The translations under genes and the position numbers were made by a program. From contig FJOG01000025.1 in NCBI GenBank assembly GCA_900073065.1, positions 959,877 to 1,023,876 of the forward strand: a DNA stretch of 64,000 nucleotides, read 5' to 3'. The DNA comes from Phialocephala subalpina. Lineage: Eukaryota > Ascomycota > Leotiomycetes > Helotiales > Mollisiaceae. This document shows, piece after piece, positions 21,721-33,768 of the stretch. Below the pieces are notes generated by a model that searched no databases, was not told where the DNA came from, and saw only the letters and a program-made list of their open reading frames with translations. Every line of letters begins with the position of its first letter. Position 1 is the first letter of the stretch.

Positions 21721-22740
21721 TCATAATTCCACAACCTCGACTGGATTACCAGGATCAGTCGTAGATTGCCATACAATAGCAGCATTGACCAGCAACCCAC
21801 CATTCCCGCCCCTTGGCCCGACCATCAACCTCTGCCACAGAATTCCCTTCACTCCAAACCATAGTACTTTCAATGAATCCCACCAAGCCATGCTTGGGAG
21901 GAGGTCCATGATGACCCCACCTTCCGACCTGCCCATCAGCCTCTCATATGCAGCTTGGCCCTGATCCCAGAAGACAGCTTCACGGCCATGTCCCGAGTGT
22001 ATATGTCCGAAAACATGGAGTCGTGGCTTCACAAGCCAGATCTCCTCGAGAAGTCCTGCACAGCCTAGGTTGAGGTCGAGATGGTAGCGCGGAGGAGTAT
22101 GTGTGATGAGGACATCGGTCTCGAGAGGGATCCGATTCTCCCAAGGAGCCTTTTCTCGATCATATTGGAATCTGCACACATCAGCTCTGCACCTCCAACA
22201 ATCAAGGATCACTCACGCGAAGTCACTCCCACCACATTTCGGGATGTCAGGAGCCCCATAGAAGTTCAACTTCCTACCACCCTTAAACTTCAACGTAACA
22301 GACTTATGCTCCAAATAATGTATATTTCCTAACCTTAACTTCTTCCCCTTATCCTCCTCCTTCCTACTCTTCTGATCAAAATAACTATCATGATTCCCCG
22401 CAATAACAATCTTCTCCTTATGCGGTAATGAAGCCAACCAATCCAATTGAGCCTGTATCTCCTTCACTGTACCTGCGTTTGTCAAATCTCCAGCATGGAT
22501 CAGGACATCGCCATTGGGGATGTTGATTGTGTTTGTGTGGGTGTCTGATATGCAGACAACTTTGACGAGAGGTTTGTTGTGTGGTGGTTTAAAGGGCGCG
22601 CCGCGGAGGAAGAGGAAGGTAGAGTAGAGGATGCTGATTAGGGCTCGAAGGGGAGAGGAGAGGAAGTTGTCGAGTGTGGTGGGAGGGTCGAACATGTTGG
22701 ATCGTCGGGACCATGGCCATTGTGTTGTGCGTTTCGCCAT
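21721..22740 (-). CDS. Calcineurin-like metallophosphoesterase
   Basis: Two exons (22740-22217 and 22171-21721; intron with GTGAGT donor and GTGCAG acceptor) give 324 residues. The dinuclear-metal motifs appear in order: SDTHT (65-69), GDLTNAG (84-90), GNHD (115-118), THTPPR and GHIHSGHG. These five blocks define calcineurin-like phosphoesterases and supply all expected Asp, His and Asn ligands. The closest class is the small MPPED/UPF0046-like group common in fungi, with an unknown natural phosphoester substrate. A hydrophobic stretch at about 32-46 could be a membrane anchor. It is divergent from the anoctamin gene, with about 420 bases between starts. No lesion is seen. Confidence 0.9.
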
Positions 22741-23157
22741 GTTGTAGAAGTCGAGGTGACACGGAGGAGATTGTTGGTGGACGAAGGAAGGGGCAGTGAT
22801 GAAGTGCCACCTACATTGAGTGCTTGTAGAGGTCGTAACACATGTCTTCTGTGTTCACAGAGAGAGACTGTCGCGATTTCAACTAAGGTTACTTGTCCTT
22901 GCGACGGACTCTCAGCGGAACTCAGGCGGAATCAAGCGGAATCAGGCGGGGAAGGATCGTCGACAGGGATGTGAGCTCCAGAAGCAAGCTGGAACTAGAA
23001 CATGGCCCCTAAGCGACGTCATCTACTGTACCGTAGCTGTCATGCAGTACTAAAATGCCACGAAGAAATGCCAACTTTCGAGGAGAAGTCTGAGTCTTCT
23101 TCGACAAACTATTCACATTCACATCTGGAGACTTTCTCAGTGTATTGGGAAGGCACA
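22741..23157. promoter_or_regulatory. Shared upstream region of metallophosphoesterase and anoctamin genes
   Basis: The 417 bases between two divergent ATGs must contain both promoters. A short direct repeat of CGGAATCAGGCGG/CGGAATCAAGCGG-like elements lies at 22921-22950. In-frame ATGs upstream of the anoctamin start (23002, 23068) could extend it, but family alignment favours 23158. Confidence 0.4.
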
Positions 23158-25706
23158 ATGGCAGGACTCAAGACGCTCTATGAGCCGAATCTAGATTTAG
23201 AGAACGCGCTGCATACAAACTTTGAGTACGTCTGCCGTGCCCCGCGATGGTTGTTGTTGACTTTTACAGTGTTGATTACGTCCTTGACTATCGGTTTGCA
23301 ACAACAAGTGAGCCACAGTGTCCTTCTTCATTTCGGTTACTGACATTTGGCAGGCAAAGCAGCTGCAGAAGAGGGATTCGTGAAGCTGATTCAAGCTCTC
23401 AACGATGTCGGCCTCTCCACCGAAGTTCGAAATGGAGATAACTGCGCGGTCCTGATATTCGTGAAGATAGCCTCGGATAGACATCTGCGAGCAGAGGTAT
23501 ACCGATCGAGAGTGCAAGACTGGCTTTATGGCATACGAACAGCAGCCCCCGAGAAGGAAATGCAGACGAATCTGAACCAAGAGCCGATAACCGAAGCAGA
23601 AAGATTACGACTCACATACCTCCTGATCACGAAGCCGAGAAATGAGGGAGGGGCTGGTGTTACACCCAAGAGCGGAGAGTGGAAAGGCGTTGAGTCTATA
23701 TTCGCTCTGCACGACCATACATTCAACAAGAAATGGATTAAAGAGTTGGCAGGGAAGACTTTTCTAGGTGCAAAAGACCTGGAAGAGATCAAGGATAAGT
23801 TTGGAGAGAAGATTGCTTTTTACTTTGCATTCTTACAATCCTACTTCTTGTTCTTGATCTTCCCGGCTGGATTTGGATTCGGTGCTTGGGTCCTGCTTGG
23901 GAAGTTCTCACCGTGGTACGCCATTGTGAATGCTTTCTGGTGTGTATTCTTCGTTGAATACTGGAAGAAGCAAGAGACGGACTTAGCTGTTCAGTGGGGT
24001 GTTCGAGGGGTCTCGAAGATTCAGCATAAGCGGCCGGCTTTCAGACATGAAAGTGTCGTCAAGGATCCTATTACGGGCGAAGACATCAAGGTCTATTCTC
24101 CGATTAAGAGACTATCGAGGCAGTTGCTGCAGGTTCCATTTGCACTTGTTTCTGCTCTTGTCCTTGGAAGCCTGATTGCAGGATGTTTTGCTATTGAGAT
24201 CTTCATTTCTGAGATCTATGACGGTCCTTTCAAGACTTACCTGGTATGTGATGTCGAAGACTAAAAGAGTCTTTCTAACTTTTACAGGTCTTCACACCAA
24301 CTGTAATTCTTACGACTGTGATGCCAACATTATCAGCAATGTTGACAGGATTTGCTCAGAAACTTACGGACGTCGAGAACTATGAGACACAAGATGGTAG
24401 GTTCACCATGAGCAAGGAGTTCTAGTCTAACTCTCGGTAGCATACGAAGCAGCTATGGTGTCGAAAATATTCGTCCTAAACTTCATCACCTCATACCTCC
24501 CTATCTTCCTTACAGCTTTCGTCTATGTTCCGTTTGCTCAGATTCTGGTACCGCATCTGGATATCTTCCAAATTGCTGTAAAGCCATTTGCGGAGAATGA
24601 GAAGCAGATGACAGCACCCAAGGTTGGATTCCAAATCAATCCAGACAGGCTGAAGAAGCAAGTCATTTACTTCACAGTCACGGCACAGATTGTCAACTTC
24701 GCATTGGAAGTCGTGGTTCCGTACGTGAAGCGCAAGGTGTTCAAGAAAGTGAAGGAAGTGAAGGCTGATAGAGCAGCTAAGCGTGGAGGAGGTGCTGCGG
24801 ATCCAGGTGCAGACGATCATCCCGAAGAGGCTGCATTCTTGGTTCGAGTGCGGAACGAAGCCGAGCTTAATCATTATGATGTTACGACTGACTTCAGAGA
24901 GATGATTATCCAGTTTGGTAGGCTCATCAGTTGCTTTGAACTAGCGTGTGCTAACCGAGCCAGGATACTTGTCCCTTTTCTCCGTTGTTTGGCCATTGAC
25001 TGCCGTTTCTTTCTTCATCAACAATTGGATTGAACTGCGTGGAGATGCTGTGAAGATTGCTCTGGAGACACAGCGACCTGTTCCTTGGCGCGCAGATTCG
25101 ATTGGCCCATGGTTGGATGCTCTAGGATTCTTGGCATGGCTCGGAAGTTTGACCTCTGCTGCCCTCGTCTATCTCTTCACCGGTGATGGCCTTGGGCCCG
25201 ATGGAGCACCATGGAGCATCAAGGGATGGGGACTTCTACTCACGATGTTTTTCTCTGAGCATATTTTCCTTGGTATCCAGCTTGGTGTCAGGAAGGCACT
25301 GAGCAAGATTGACAGCCCAGGACTGCAAAAGGAGAGGGCAGAAAGATTTCTCGTCCGAAAGTAAGTTGTCTTTACCCGATCTGCAGTAATATACTTACAA
25401 TGCTAGGCAATACATTTCCGAGTCCATGGGTCAAGAAGCTGCTGAGAAGGCAGCTGCCGGCGGTATCGAAGCCGGAGAGAAAATCAGCCGAAGCACTCTC
25501 GAGGAAGAGGCTAGACAATCAACTCTGAAAGGCCATAGAACTCCAGAGGAAAGATTCTGGCAACGCCAAAGAGTTCAAGCTGAGACAATTGCGGTTGGCA
25601 GAGGCTTCATTGCGAGGGTACGTGCCCACAATCTCCAGGAATTGGGTGTCGCTAACATGTGCAGGCTGCGCCTAACGAGACGAAGGAGACGAAGAAAGAA
25701 TTGTGA
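23158..25706 (+). CDS. ist2: Ist2-type anoctamin, ER-plasma membrane tether/stress protein
   Basis: Eight exons (23158-23225, 23270-23307, 23354-24243, 24288-24396, 24441-24917, 24964-25360, 25407-25617, 25665-25706) give 743 residues. The N-terminus reads LYEPNLDLENALHTNF, then VDYVLDYRFATT, the usual fungal Ist2 start; this decides 23158 as the start. An N-terminal cytosolic domain (about 30-190) is followed by eight or more hydrophobic helices of the anoctamin/TMEM16 domain, including FGEKIAFYFAFLQSYF, the GYLSLFSVVWPL segment and EHIFLG. In yeast Ist2 tethers cortical ER to the plasma membrane and helps under salt stress; filamentous homologues are annotated as stress-response proteins. 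The C-terminus is short and Lys-rich (KETKKEL), without the very long linker of the yeast protein. All introns are short and canonical. Confidence 0.92.
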
Positions 25707-26726
25707 TAGGCACATCAACGACGAAATGATGCATATAGCGCTTAATTAAGTTCAACGAAATACGGGATGGAAGCGAGGATCATAGCAGGTATGGTGTACG
25801 GCGATGAATCATGATTTACTGCATTGCAGAGTTCCATTTCTACGTCTCAACATTGTGAGTTTCTTTTCGTGTAGCCCACCACTGTCCAAGTTTCCCTCGG
25901 TGAGTTTCCTCGGAGGCAAGCTACCATTGGACCGTGGCACGCACGTGATAGGTTTTCTATCTGTCACACTTTCTTCATCAGCATCCCATCAGCGGCATGT
26001 CGTGCAGCGAATGACGTGCATACTCCCATCCTTCCAATCCCAAGACCAGTTTTCTCCCACTTTTCCAAATTGGGCCCACATGCTGTGGTAATCATCCTCC
26101 TTCCCCAAAATAACCCCGCATCAGCCCAGCTGGGAATTACAAGGCAGTCAGAGGTCCCGACCCGATAACAATGCTTGTCGCAGCGCTTAATTTGGGCGTT
26201 TGAGGGGGGAGCAGGCGGCGTTGCGTTTATTTTGCTTGAAGCAGAGTTCGGTAAGGGTACAGAAGCATGCGGCTGACGGCGCTGAGCCTGTTCCTGTGCC
26301 ACAGCCTTGTGTGACAACGAGGCGACCAATCTGGACGCCCGTTACGATATGGCGAATAAGAGGTTCCGTTTGAGGTAAGTAGACCTCTTTTAGACCCTCT
26401 GAGACCGTTTTGGAAGATTCACTCAGGTGTTGGTATTTTCGGTTCGGTGAACATGATAGTGTTTGAGTTATTCGTGTTGAGGGAAATGTAGGCTTTCTTT
26501 TGGGGCTTGGAGGGCGATACAGGAGCTGGAGACTGGTATAAGTTTACTGGTTGTCCTGGAACTTTCCATCTATTTCTCAGTTCCGTAGCCGTGTTCTTGG
26601 GTTTCTTCTGCTCTTCCCTCTAAGCTTCTTCTTTGCCTCTATACCCGTTCTTGCATATCATTGATTCTAACTAAGCTATCTCCAAGGACCTACTCCTATT
26701 GTCCTAGCACGACTAGAAGATTCAAA
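25707..26726. other. Intergenic, anoctamin to cupin
   Basis: About 1 kb with no supported gene. Minus and plus frames of about 90-120 codons overlap one another around 25964-26329 without motifs. The last 130 bases are the cupin gene leader. Confidence 0.45.
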
Positions 26727-27554
26727 ATGCACTTCTCAGCAACCCTCTTTACATCCGTGGCTCTCCTAGCCAGCACCGTCACCTGTCTACCGAACTCTAT
26801 ACACTCGCTCAACTCTACATCTTCAGCAGCCTTCACTTCAGCAGCGACAGCCAGCTCCACCGCCACATCCAGCCCTGCAGCAAGTACCAGCTCACCTGGG
26901 ACAACTACAAACTCCGCCGCCACCACCGCCCTCTTCCAAAAGTTGGTCCTCGCGCCCTCCTCCGTCGAGCGTTTCAACCTCCTAACCGACGCCGACCTCC
27001 TCTTCAACTTCAACGACTCCTCCGCCCACCCCGCCGGTTCTCCCGGGGTAGCGACCGGACTGGGCGGGCAACTAGTCCGCGCGGATCAAGCTACATTCCC
27101 CGCTCTCTACATGCAAGGCGGCTCTATGGCACTCGGTTTCCTCGGCCCCTGCGGCTTCAACACCCCACACGTCCACCCCCGAGCCAACGAACTATTCCTA
27201 GTCATCGAGGGAAGGTTAAATGCATCCACCATGTTGGAGAATGGAGGGAGGAAGATACATAATCTGGTGAATAAGTTGCAAATGACGATCTTTCCGCAGG
27301 GGAGTGTCCATACGCAGTTTAATCCCGATTGTACGCCTGCTACGTTCGTTGCGAGTTTTACGGGCTCTGATCCCGGGGTTGCACAGATAGCGCAAGAGTT
27401 TTTGGGGTTTAGCGAGGAGGAGGTTAATGCTGCGGTGGGGGGACCGGTGATTGTAGGTGGGATGGATGTTGATGCTTTTCGGAGTCGGATTCCGGATAAT
27501 GTTGTGCTTGGGGTGGAGGGCTGTTTGAAGAAGTGTGGGATCGAGAAGCGGTAG
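26727..27554 (+). CDS. Secreted germin/spherulin-like cupin protein
   Basis: A single exon of 275 residues. The ATG at 26727 begins a clear signal peptide (about 1-20), then a Ser/Thr/Ala-rich linker (about 28-68) that is probably O-glycosylated, then a germin-type cupin barrel. Metal ligands are His148, His150 and Glu155 in the PHVHPRANE block and His195 in GSVH, the full four-residue set of a manganese cupin. Homologues include fungal spherulin-1A-like proteins, related to plant germins with oxalate oxidase or superoxide dismutase activity; the enzymatic activity here is not known. A paired Cys (about 20, 142, 203) may form a disulfide. The coding region is notably GC-rich in its first half. 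It sits alone, in the same orientation as the downstream GMC oxidoreductase but 1.4 kb away. Confidence 0.88.
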   Translation: MHFSATLFTSVALLASTVTCLPNSIHSLNSTSSAAFTSAATASSTATSSPAASTSSPGTTTNSAATTALFQKLVLAPSSVERFNLLTDADLLFNFNDSSAHPAGSPGVATGLGGQLVRADQATFPALYMQGGSMALGFLGPCGFNTPHVHPRANELFLVIEGRLNASTMLENGGRKIHNLVNKLQMTIFPQGSVHTQFNPDCTPATFVASFTGSDPGVAQIAQEFLGFSEEEVNAAVGGPVIVGGMDVDAFRSRIPDNVVLGVEGCLKKCGIEKR

Positions 27555-28944
27555 AGGAAAATGTCTCCCTGAAGTGTCGGGACATTTGGGTGGTCGTTTT
27601 CAGCGGTTGGTTTGTATCCGTATTTGCTTGAGTTAGCGCAGGAGTCTTGGTATGGGTTGTCTTGGGAGTAAAGGCGCTATATTAGCTAGATGAAATTCGA
27701 TGCATTTGAAGGTGTTGGGTCGGACGGTGTTCCACATCTAGCGTTAGACATAGTTGTACCAAGATCGGATTGAAGGGCAGAGATAATGAGATTGGATCGC
27801 AATAAACAAGCTCCATATCTCTCAAAGCCATCAATAAAGACTGCTAGTGCGATATTGTCAAGTAGATGCAAATAGTCCTTGCTTCTTCCCGACTCGTTAG
27901 CTGAGCCAGGATTCAGGGGAGATATTGGCAGCACAATGCACAGCGTTTTCAATCTCCCAACTTGCTTGGATTTTGTGACCAGTTGGTGAGGCGTAAGTTA
28001 TCACAACCAGCAAAGTTGCATAACATTGGCATGTGATAATTTGCTTGGAGAAAGTGGGCTTGAGAATGTCCAGGCAGGGCTGGGAGATTCAGAACCTTGG
28101 CACTATTATTGCAGCCATCATCAACTTGATGCTCGGCATAATTTCTGTTTGATAATAGAGGTAACGCCACAAAATGATTCATCAGACGTGTTGACTGCAA
28201 GAATTGTAGGAAATATGTTGGTTTGTTTTTCGCATGAAAGCAGAATGTGTTCTAAGGCATAGCTAAAAATGCAAGTTCATCGGGCTTTCACCTTCAATTG
28301 ATATGTATCATCAGTGTTTAAAGCCTTTCTCGTTCAAGAACATCAACTAAATATGTAAAAATGGAGAGATATATAAAACAATCCCGGCGCGTGGGCTCAA
28401 GGAATGGAGAGCGACGTCACGTGCTTCAGCTGCATTTTCAAACTCGGGTACCTGAAATCTCTCCTTGGAACCTGAACAGCCACCACCTTGACTTCGATAT
28501 TCTCGGCCTTCAGTCTTGTCTCTTGTGTCCTTTGGTACTGGGCATGCGAGTGTCATGGATGTAGCAAGTGAGGATGGTGAGGAAGTTTCGCCTGAAGGAA
28601 AAGTGGCTGCCTGGTTTTGTTGGCCTAGTACGACCACTCACGTACGAGCCTTCGTAATCTTCCAAGCGACTAGACGGCTTCAAGCTTACAAAACAACCTC
28701 GAGAGGGAATATGAACCACAACTAATGCCAGATCCAGGCATCCGAGCTGTTAATATAATGTCCTCGAGCACCTGCAGCAGAGGACCTCCAATGACATCAA
28801 ATACCCGCACCCCAAGTCCTCAGGGACATTTGCGGCACTTCAATATGTATGGACTTGTAGGTATATGAAGACATGGAGCAGGAAATGTAAGTGCTGTTTT
28901 CTCCTGTCGACATCTTGTCCCTTTACTTTGAACTTTCATCCGCA
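27555..28944. other. Intergenic, cupin to GMC oxidoreductase
   Basis: About 1.4 kb. Several 60-96-codon frames on both strands (27686-28200 minus, 28347-28725) have no recognisable content. I see no repeats or RNA genes. Confidence 0.45.
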
Positions 28945-31034
28945 ATGGGAGTAAAGCAAGTTGCCGGCTCTCTCCTGGCCTTTGCAGGATCAGCCTCTGC
29001 AGCAGGCTACCTCTCCTACGCCAGCCAGTTCGGGATCCCAGGTCGAAATGCGAGCTACGATTACGTTGTCGTGGGAGGAGGAACAGCAGGTCTGGCTATT
29101 GCAACGCGTCTGGCCCAGAATACCTCGAATAGCGTTGCCATCATTGAAGCAGGAGGGTTCTACGAGATTGACAATGGGAACACGAGCGTTGTTCCTCGCC
29201 TGGGATCTTACGGCACAAGTACATCAACAACGACGCTACAAGACTCTCCCACCGTCGATTGGGAATTCGAGACTGCTCCGCAGGCAAGTCTGAACAATGT
29301 GCTGGCACATTACTGGCGTGGGAAGACACTAGGAGGAAGTTCTGCACTGAACAATGCTGTTTATCAACGAGGAACGGTTGGGTCATACCAGATGTGGGCA
29401 GATGTTGTTGGAGATCAGAGCTACACGTTTGATGCTCTGCTGCCATACTTTCAAAAGAGTGTGCACTTCACGCCTGCAGATGCAGCACTCAGACCACAGA
29501 ATGCGTCTATTCTGCCAGTGTCGGATGAAGCTTTCAGCCCTTCTAGAGGGCCATTGAAAGTGTCGTACACCAATTACGCTATTCCTTTCGACAGCTGGAT
29601 GCAGAAAGCTTTCAATGAAATCGGACTATCCGAGATTCAAGATTTCGTGAGCGGGAATCTGATCGGGCACCAATACAGTACGTTAGAATGTACCCTCTAT
29701 TTGAAGCTCTTTGCGAGTATTGTGGACTCGGCTCCTCTCGGCTCCTTAGCTCCTCGACTCCCGATCATACATCAAATCGCCTACTGATTTATCTATAGCT
29801 CCACACCAGACAGAGGCGAAGGAGCAGACTCGAAGTTCTTCGGAGTCATCTTTTCTAAGAGAGGCATTGGAAAGCTCTCGAACGAATCTCCAGGTCTACC
29901 CAAATACCCTTGCCAAGCGAGTTTTCTTCTCTCCGGATAAGACTGCCACAGGTGTCGAAGTCAATACCGCAGGGAAGACATACACAGTCTCTGCCAACCA
30001 TGAGGTGATTTTGTCAGCGGGAGCCTTTCAAAGCCCACAACTTCTGATGGTCTCCGGTGTTGGACCAGCGGCGACGCTCAACAAGTTTTCTATTCCTGTG
30101 GTGGCTGATCGCCCAGGAGTAGGACAGAACCTGTGGGACCATGTCATGTCAGGTCCTGTGTATCCAGTTGAGGTGGGCAACGTCGCAAAATTCACCGTCC
30201 CATCTCTCATTGCCGCCTCGACTCAGGAGTACCTAGAGAATAGGACAGGAGTGATGACAGGCTACAGCTTCGATTTCATCGGATGGACGAAACTTCCCGA
30301 CTCCTATCGTCCAGCCCTCGGGCCCCAGGCACTGGCTGATCTAGATCAATTCCCTTCGGACTGGCCAGAAATCGAGTACGTGATCGCCGAGGCACCAGGA
30401 ACAGTGCCAGGTGCAAATTACGCCTTGATCTTTGATGTGCTGGTTGCACCATTAAGCAGAGGAAATATGACGATTCAGTCCAACGACACAAGTGACCATC
30501 CAGTCATTGATCCGAACTGGCTCGGCAGTGCAACGGATCAAAAGCTTATGATCGAAGCTTTCAAGACTGCTCGAGCTCTGTTCAACACGACTGCGTTGAG
30601 GATGATTATTACAGGACCCGAGCAGTCTCCTGGTGAGGCTGTGCAAACAGACGAGGAGATTTTGGCTTTCATCCAAAGCCAGACTGCGACTTTGTATCAT
30701 GCTAGTTGCACTTGTGAGTACAGATGTTGACTGTGGAACAACAAGTACCCTTGCTTGCGAACTCGAAGCTTTGGAGGACTAAGAACGTCACAGGTGCCAT
30801 GGGAAAGGCAGATGATCCAATGGCTGTGATCGACTCACATGCTCGGGTTATCGGTGTGCAAAATCTGAGAGTTGTTGATGCTTCAAGTTTCCCTATCCTC
30901 CCACCCGGTCATCCTACAAGTACGATTTGTAAGTCATCCCCGTATTCCTTACAATCTTCCAGATGAAGCTAAGATGTTTCCTGGCAGATGCACTTGCAGA
31001 AAAGATAGCAGACGACATAATGACTGGGAAATAA
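28945..31034 (+). CDS. Secreted GMC family FAD oxidoreductase
   Basis: Four exons (28945-29677, 29799-30713, 30794-30928, 30988-31034) give 609 residues. A signal peptide (about 1-19) precedes the FAD-binding Rossmann motif [14 protein letters not shown] (residues 40-53). Other GMC marks are the [15 protein letters not shown] block (PROSITE GMC 1 type), [18 protein letters not shown] (GMC 2 type), SRGNMTIQS and the C-terminal [21 protein letters not shown], where the His lies in the active-site region. GMC enzymes oxidise alcohols, sugars or aryl alcohols with FAD and often give hydrogen peroxide outside the cell; the substrate cannot be read from the sequence. A HASCTCAMG motif is formed across intron 2, which supports that junction. 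Intron 1 is 121 nt, the longest in the gene. No lesion is seen. Confidence 0.93.
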
Positions 31035-32482
31035 ATATATTCATCTTCGCTCAAGACTCAATTGATACACCTTTCTCAGGATCTCGACCACAAAGTTCTA
31101 TACCTTTCAGATATTTTATGTTGTTCGAAATTTTGGCTTCCATGTTCGTAGTCGACATGCCTCGTCCGAGAGACTCCCATCCGTAAATCGAACAGCTGAA
31201 GCGTGCGTTTTTGTATTTCCGTCACTTTTTTTTTATCGCCGCCTTCTGCTTTGTCGTTCACCATTTCTTTGCCAATTATCACCTCTAACATCTCAGTGAA
31301 GGTGCCGATGAGCGCACTTGCCGCCACAATCCAGGTCGGGAGACCCGCCGTGTCCAACTTTAAAACATGGAGTAATATTGATACCAGTAGGAGCACATAC
31401 TTTTCCTAAAGGAGAACAGCTTGCGAAAATGCCGGTTTTCCTACCAGTTTCTCCACTGCCTTCGCTTTGGTCATCTCGCTTTGCTTCGAAAGACGAGAAT
31501 TGAGCTTTGATCCCAGAATGGAGGGTTTGGCAATGCGAATCGACGTTGAAATTTGAAACGCATATCGATGTTTATTTTCTGAGACACTGCACTGGGATCA
31601 ACCCGTAATTAGTACATCCGAGAGCTCGGATCCGAGACCAATGTTCCGAGGAGTGGGAAGCGAGACTGCGCCTTCGTCCGATGTTCACTTGGATCGATCC
31701 GGTTGGACGCCTCAATCCCGAGGATCATGGCTTGCGATGTGCAACAAATAAGGAGTGTTTTGTCAAACGAGATGATTAAGCATGTTGGCAAACGTGAGGA
31801 GAGAATTGTCGGAGGTGTCTTGGCGCCAATGAGCTAAATTCAGTTCATGCTCTTAAGAGCCCGGCAAGACCGTAATTCTGATGCTTTGCTGGCCTGTGTT
31901 TCCACCGGGGGAAGAAGACCTCAGCATCAGCTCCACGCCTGTCCAAACCCTTAGCTCTTGTGGCATTTGTTTTTGCCTGGGGAAGGTGGAGAAATCTTGG
32001 GCATTGTCGAGCAACTCGAAAGTGAATGGATGTCACCAACTCGGTGCTTGCTTACTAATTTATAAAGAAGGGATCGTACTTCGAGAAATCATCTATCGCG
32101 GCTGAATGCAAATACATTTTACACAAACGAGCAGAAATCAGCATTATGGGTAGCTTGTCTTCGGGATTGGCGTCAGAGGATGAGGTAGTGTTTGATCTTT
32201 AGAAACGAAGAAGAGGAAATGGCATTGAGAGAATAAGTGACCACCCCGCCATGTTTGGTAGGGGAAGGCTGGTGCCGACTATGAAGCTTCTAATCAGCTG
32301 GGACTCTCTCCTCTTGTAGGTATATGTAGCCACACTGACTTCTCGGCGTCGTTTCCTCCAGAAATTTCGCCTTTAGAATTTTCTAACTTTTAAGCGGTTT
32401 ATTTCCTTGATGCGCCTAGTAGCCTATAAAGTGCCCGCTTCGCCGCTTAGCAAGTGCTAGCTGACAACCCTTCTACGGTAGA
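31035..32482. other. Intergenic after GMC oxidoreductase
   Basis: About 1.45 kb. A minus frame at 31076-31396 has some hydrophobic character but no ATG near its start and no homology I recognise. Nothing else is supported. Confidence 0.45.
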
Positions 32483-33768
32483 TTGATCGCTGGACTGAAG
32501 AGACTCCCAATTGAGCTTCGTCACAAGATCTACACCTATTTGACTTTCAAATGGCTCCGCTTGATCATTATCCAGAAAGCACCTCGAATGAGGGCGTGGC
32601 CGGTCTTGCGCGACGCAATGCGTCACATGTGTATACCGATCGGATCCTTCAGTTGCACTGCTCTATGAACCCTGACAGGCCTGTCCTGAACGAAAGTAAT
32701 GTCCAGCCATGGTGCGGTAACAGTGCTCGCTTCAGTAACGATTTGATGAGGAGATCCGGGAGATTTGGTTCTGTACACATGGGCCTTAGCGATGACGAGA
32801 CCAGCACCGTTAGGAGCACCTTTGCTGAGAAATTCAGTATGCTTGACTACTACAAGACGAGCGGGTACTACAACTTCGTACAGTTTAATAAGGCTCTCAA
32901 GCGGTTCGAGAACAAGGAGACACACGGCAGTCAGGCCGCCAAGAATTTACAGTCAGAGCAACCTCTTATGCTCGGGGAAGCTCTCAACGTCTTCAAAGAC
33001 TTCATGGATTGGTTCTGGAATAACAGTGTCCTAGACCTAAAATCAACCTGGCACCACTGGGAAGAAGAAGAGGAAAAGTTGATGAGCTTCATGAAAGTCA
33101 GGAATCCTCTCAATACTCTTTGGTAAGTGGCTTCCCCGTGTCCATCTTTCTCCGTAATTGTATAAGATAAAGAATACAAGCTGACAAACGTCCTGCATCA
33201 AACAGTCATCCTTGAAATATATTCAAGTCAGCCCACCGTATCGCCACATGATTTCACATCTGTCGTTAACGCTCTCTCCTGGATAGTACGTCCACTTACC
33301 GGAAACACTTACCTCCCTCTTCAACGCGACCGAATACCTCGCCACAACCCTTGCGAACGTCAAATCTCTCCTCCTCTTTATCCGCTTGTCTCCCGGGCGA
33401 TCGGATGAAGTTCTCTCGAAGCCGAATGTTGCCTGGGTTCTTGCTATTCGAGAGTTGGGCAGAGTGTGAGAGATAGATTTGAGGTCAGAGTTGGGTGTGA
33501 TGAGGGAGTTGGTAGCAAGGAGAGAGCAAACGAGCGAAATGCAGATCACACTAAGAAAGAGAAATGCTTAGAGCGCCCTCTGATGGCCGAACATTTGTTT
33601 GGGAAGGAGGACGCAGAGTTGGACAGCTGCATTATTGGAAGTTCTCAAGACGAACTCGACTGCAAGACTGAGGCTGCCTTAGGTTACATGACCTTGGAGG
33701 GAGAAAACGGCGAGGTCCAGCACGAGGCAGGAGCCTTTCTCTTGGTGAAAGACAGCATGGCGTTATGA
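32483..33768 (+). pseudogene. LPxELxxKIY (F-box-like) family gene, copy 1, frameshifted
   Basis: The region starts after an intron-like TAG acceptor with an F-box-like motif (KRLPIELRHKIYTYL). The frame then shifts near 32550 into a frame of about 190 codons (MAPLDHYPES.. to NPLNTLW, ending 33126). A later segment at about 33290-33465 encodes LTSLFNATEYLATTL and KPNVAWVLAIRELG, and a further shift, a GT dinucleotide repeat at about 33463, leads to the C-terminal part ending 33768 (AGAFLLVK). Each part has a counterpart, in the same order, in copy 2 at 35570-36632. I do not recognise the family beyond the F-box-like helix; F-box proteins link substrates to SCF ubiquitin ligases. A spliced gene is possible for some joins, but at least the two shifts named lack splice sites. 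Confidence 0.6.

Noticed and set aside
31076..31396. 106-codon minus frame after the GMC gene
   Set aside because: No ATG near the start and no resemblance to a family despite a hydrophobic stretch.
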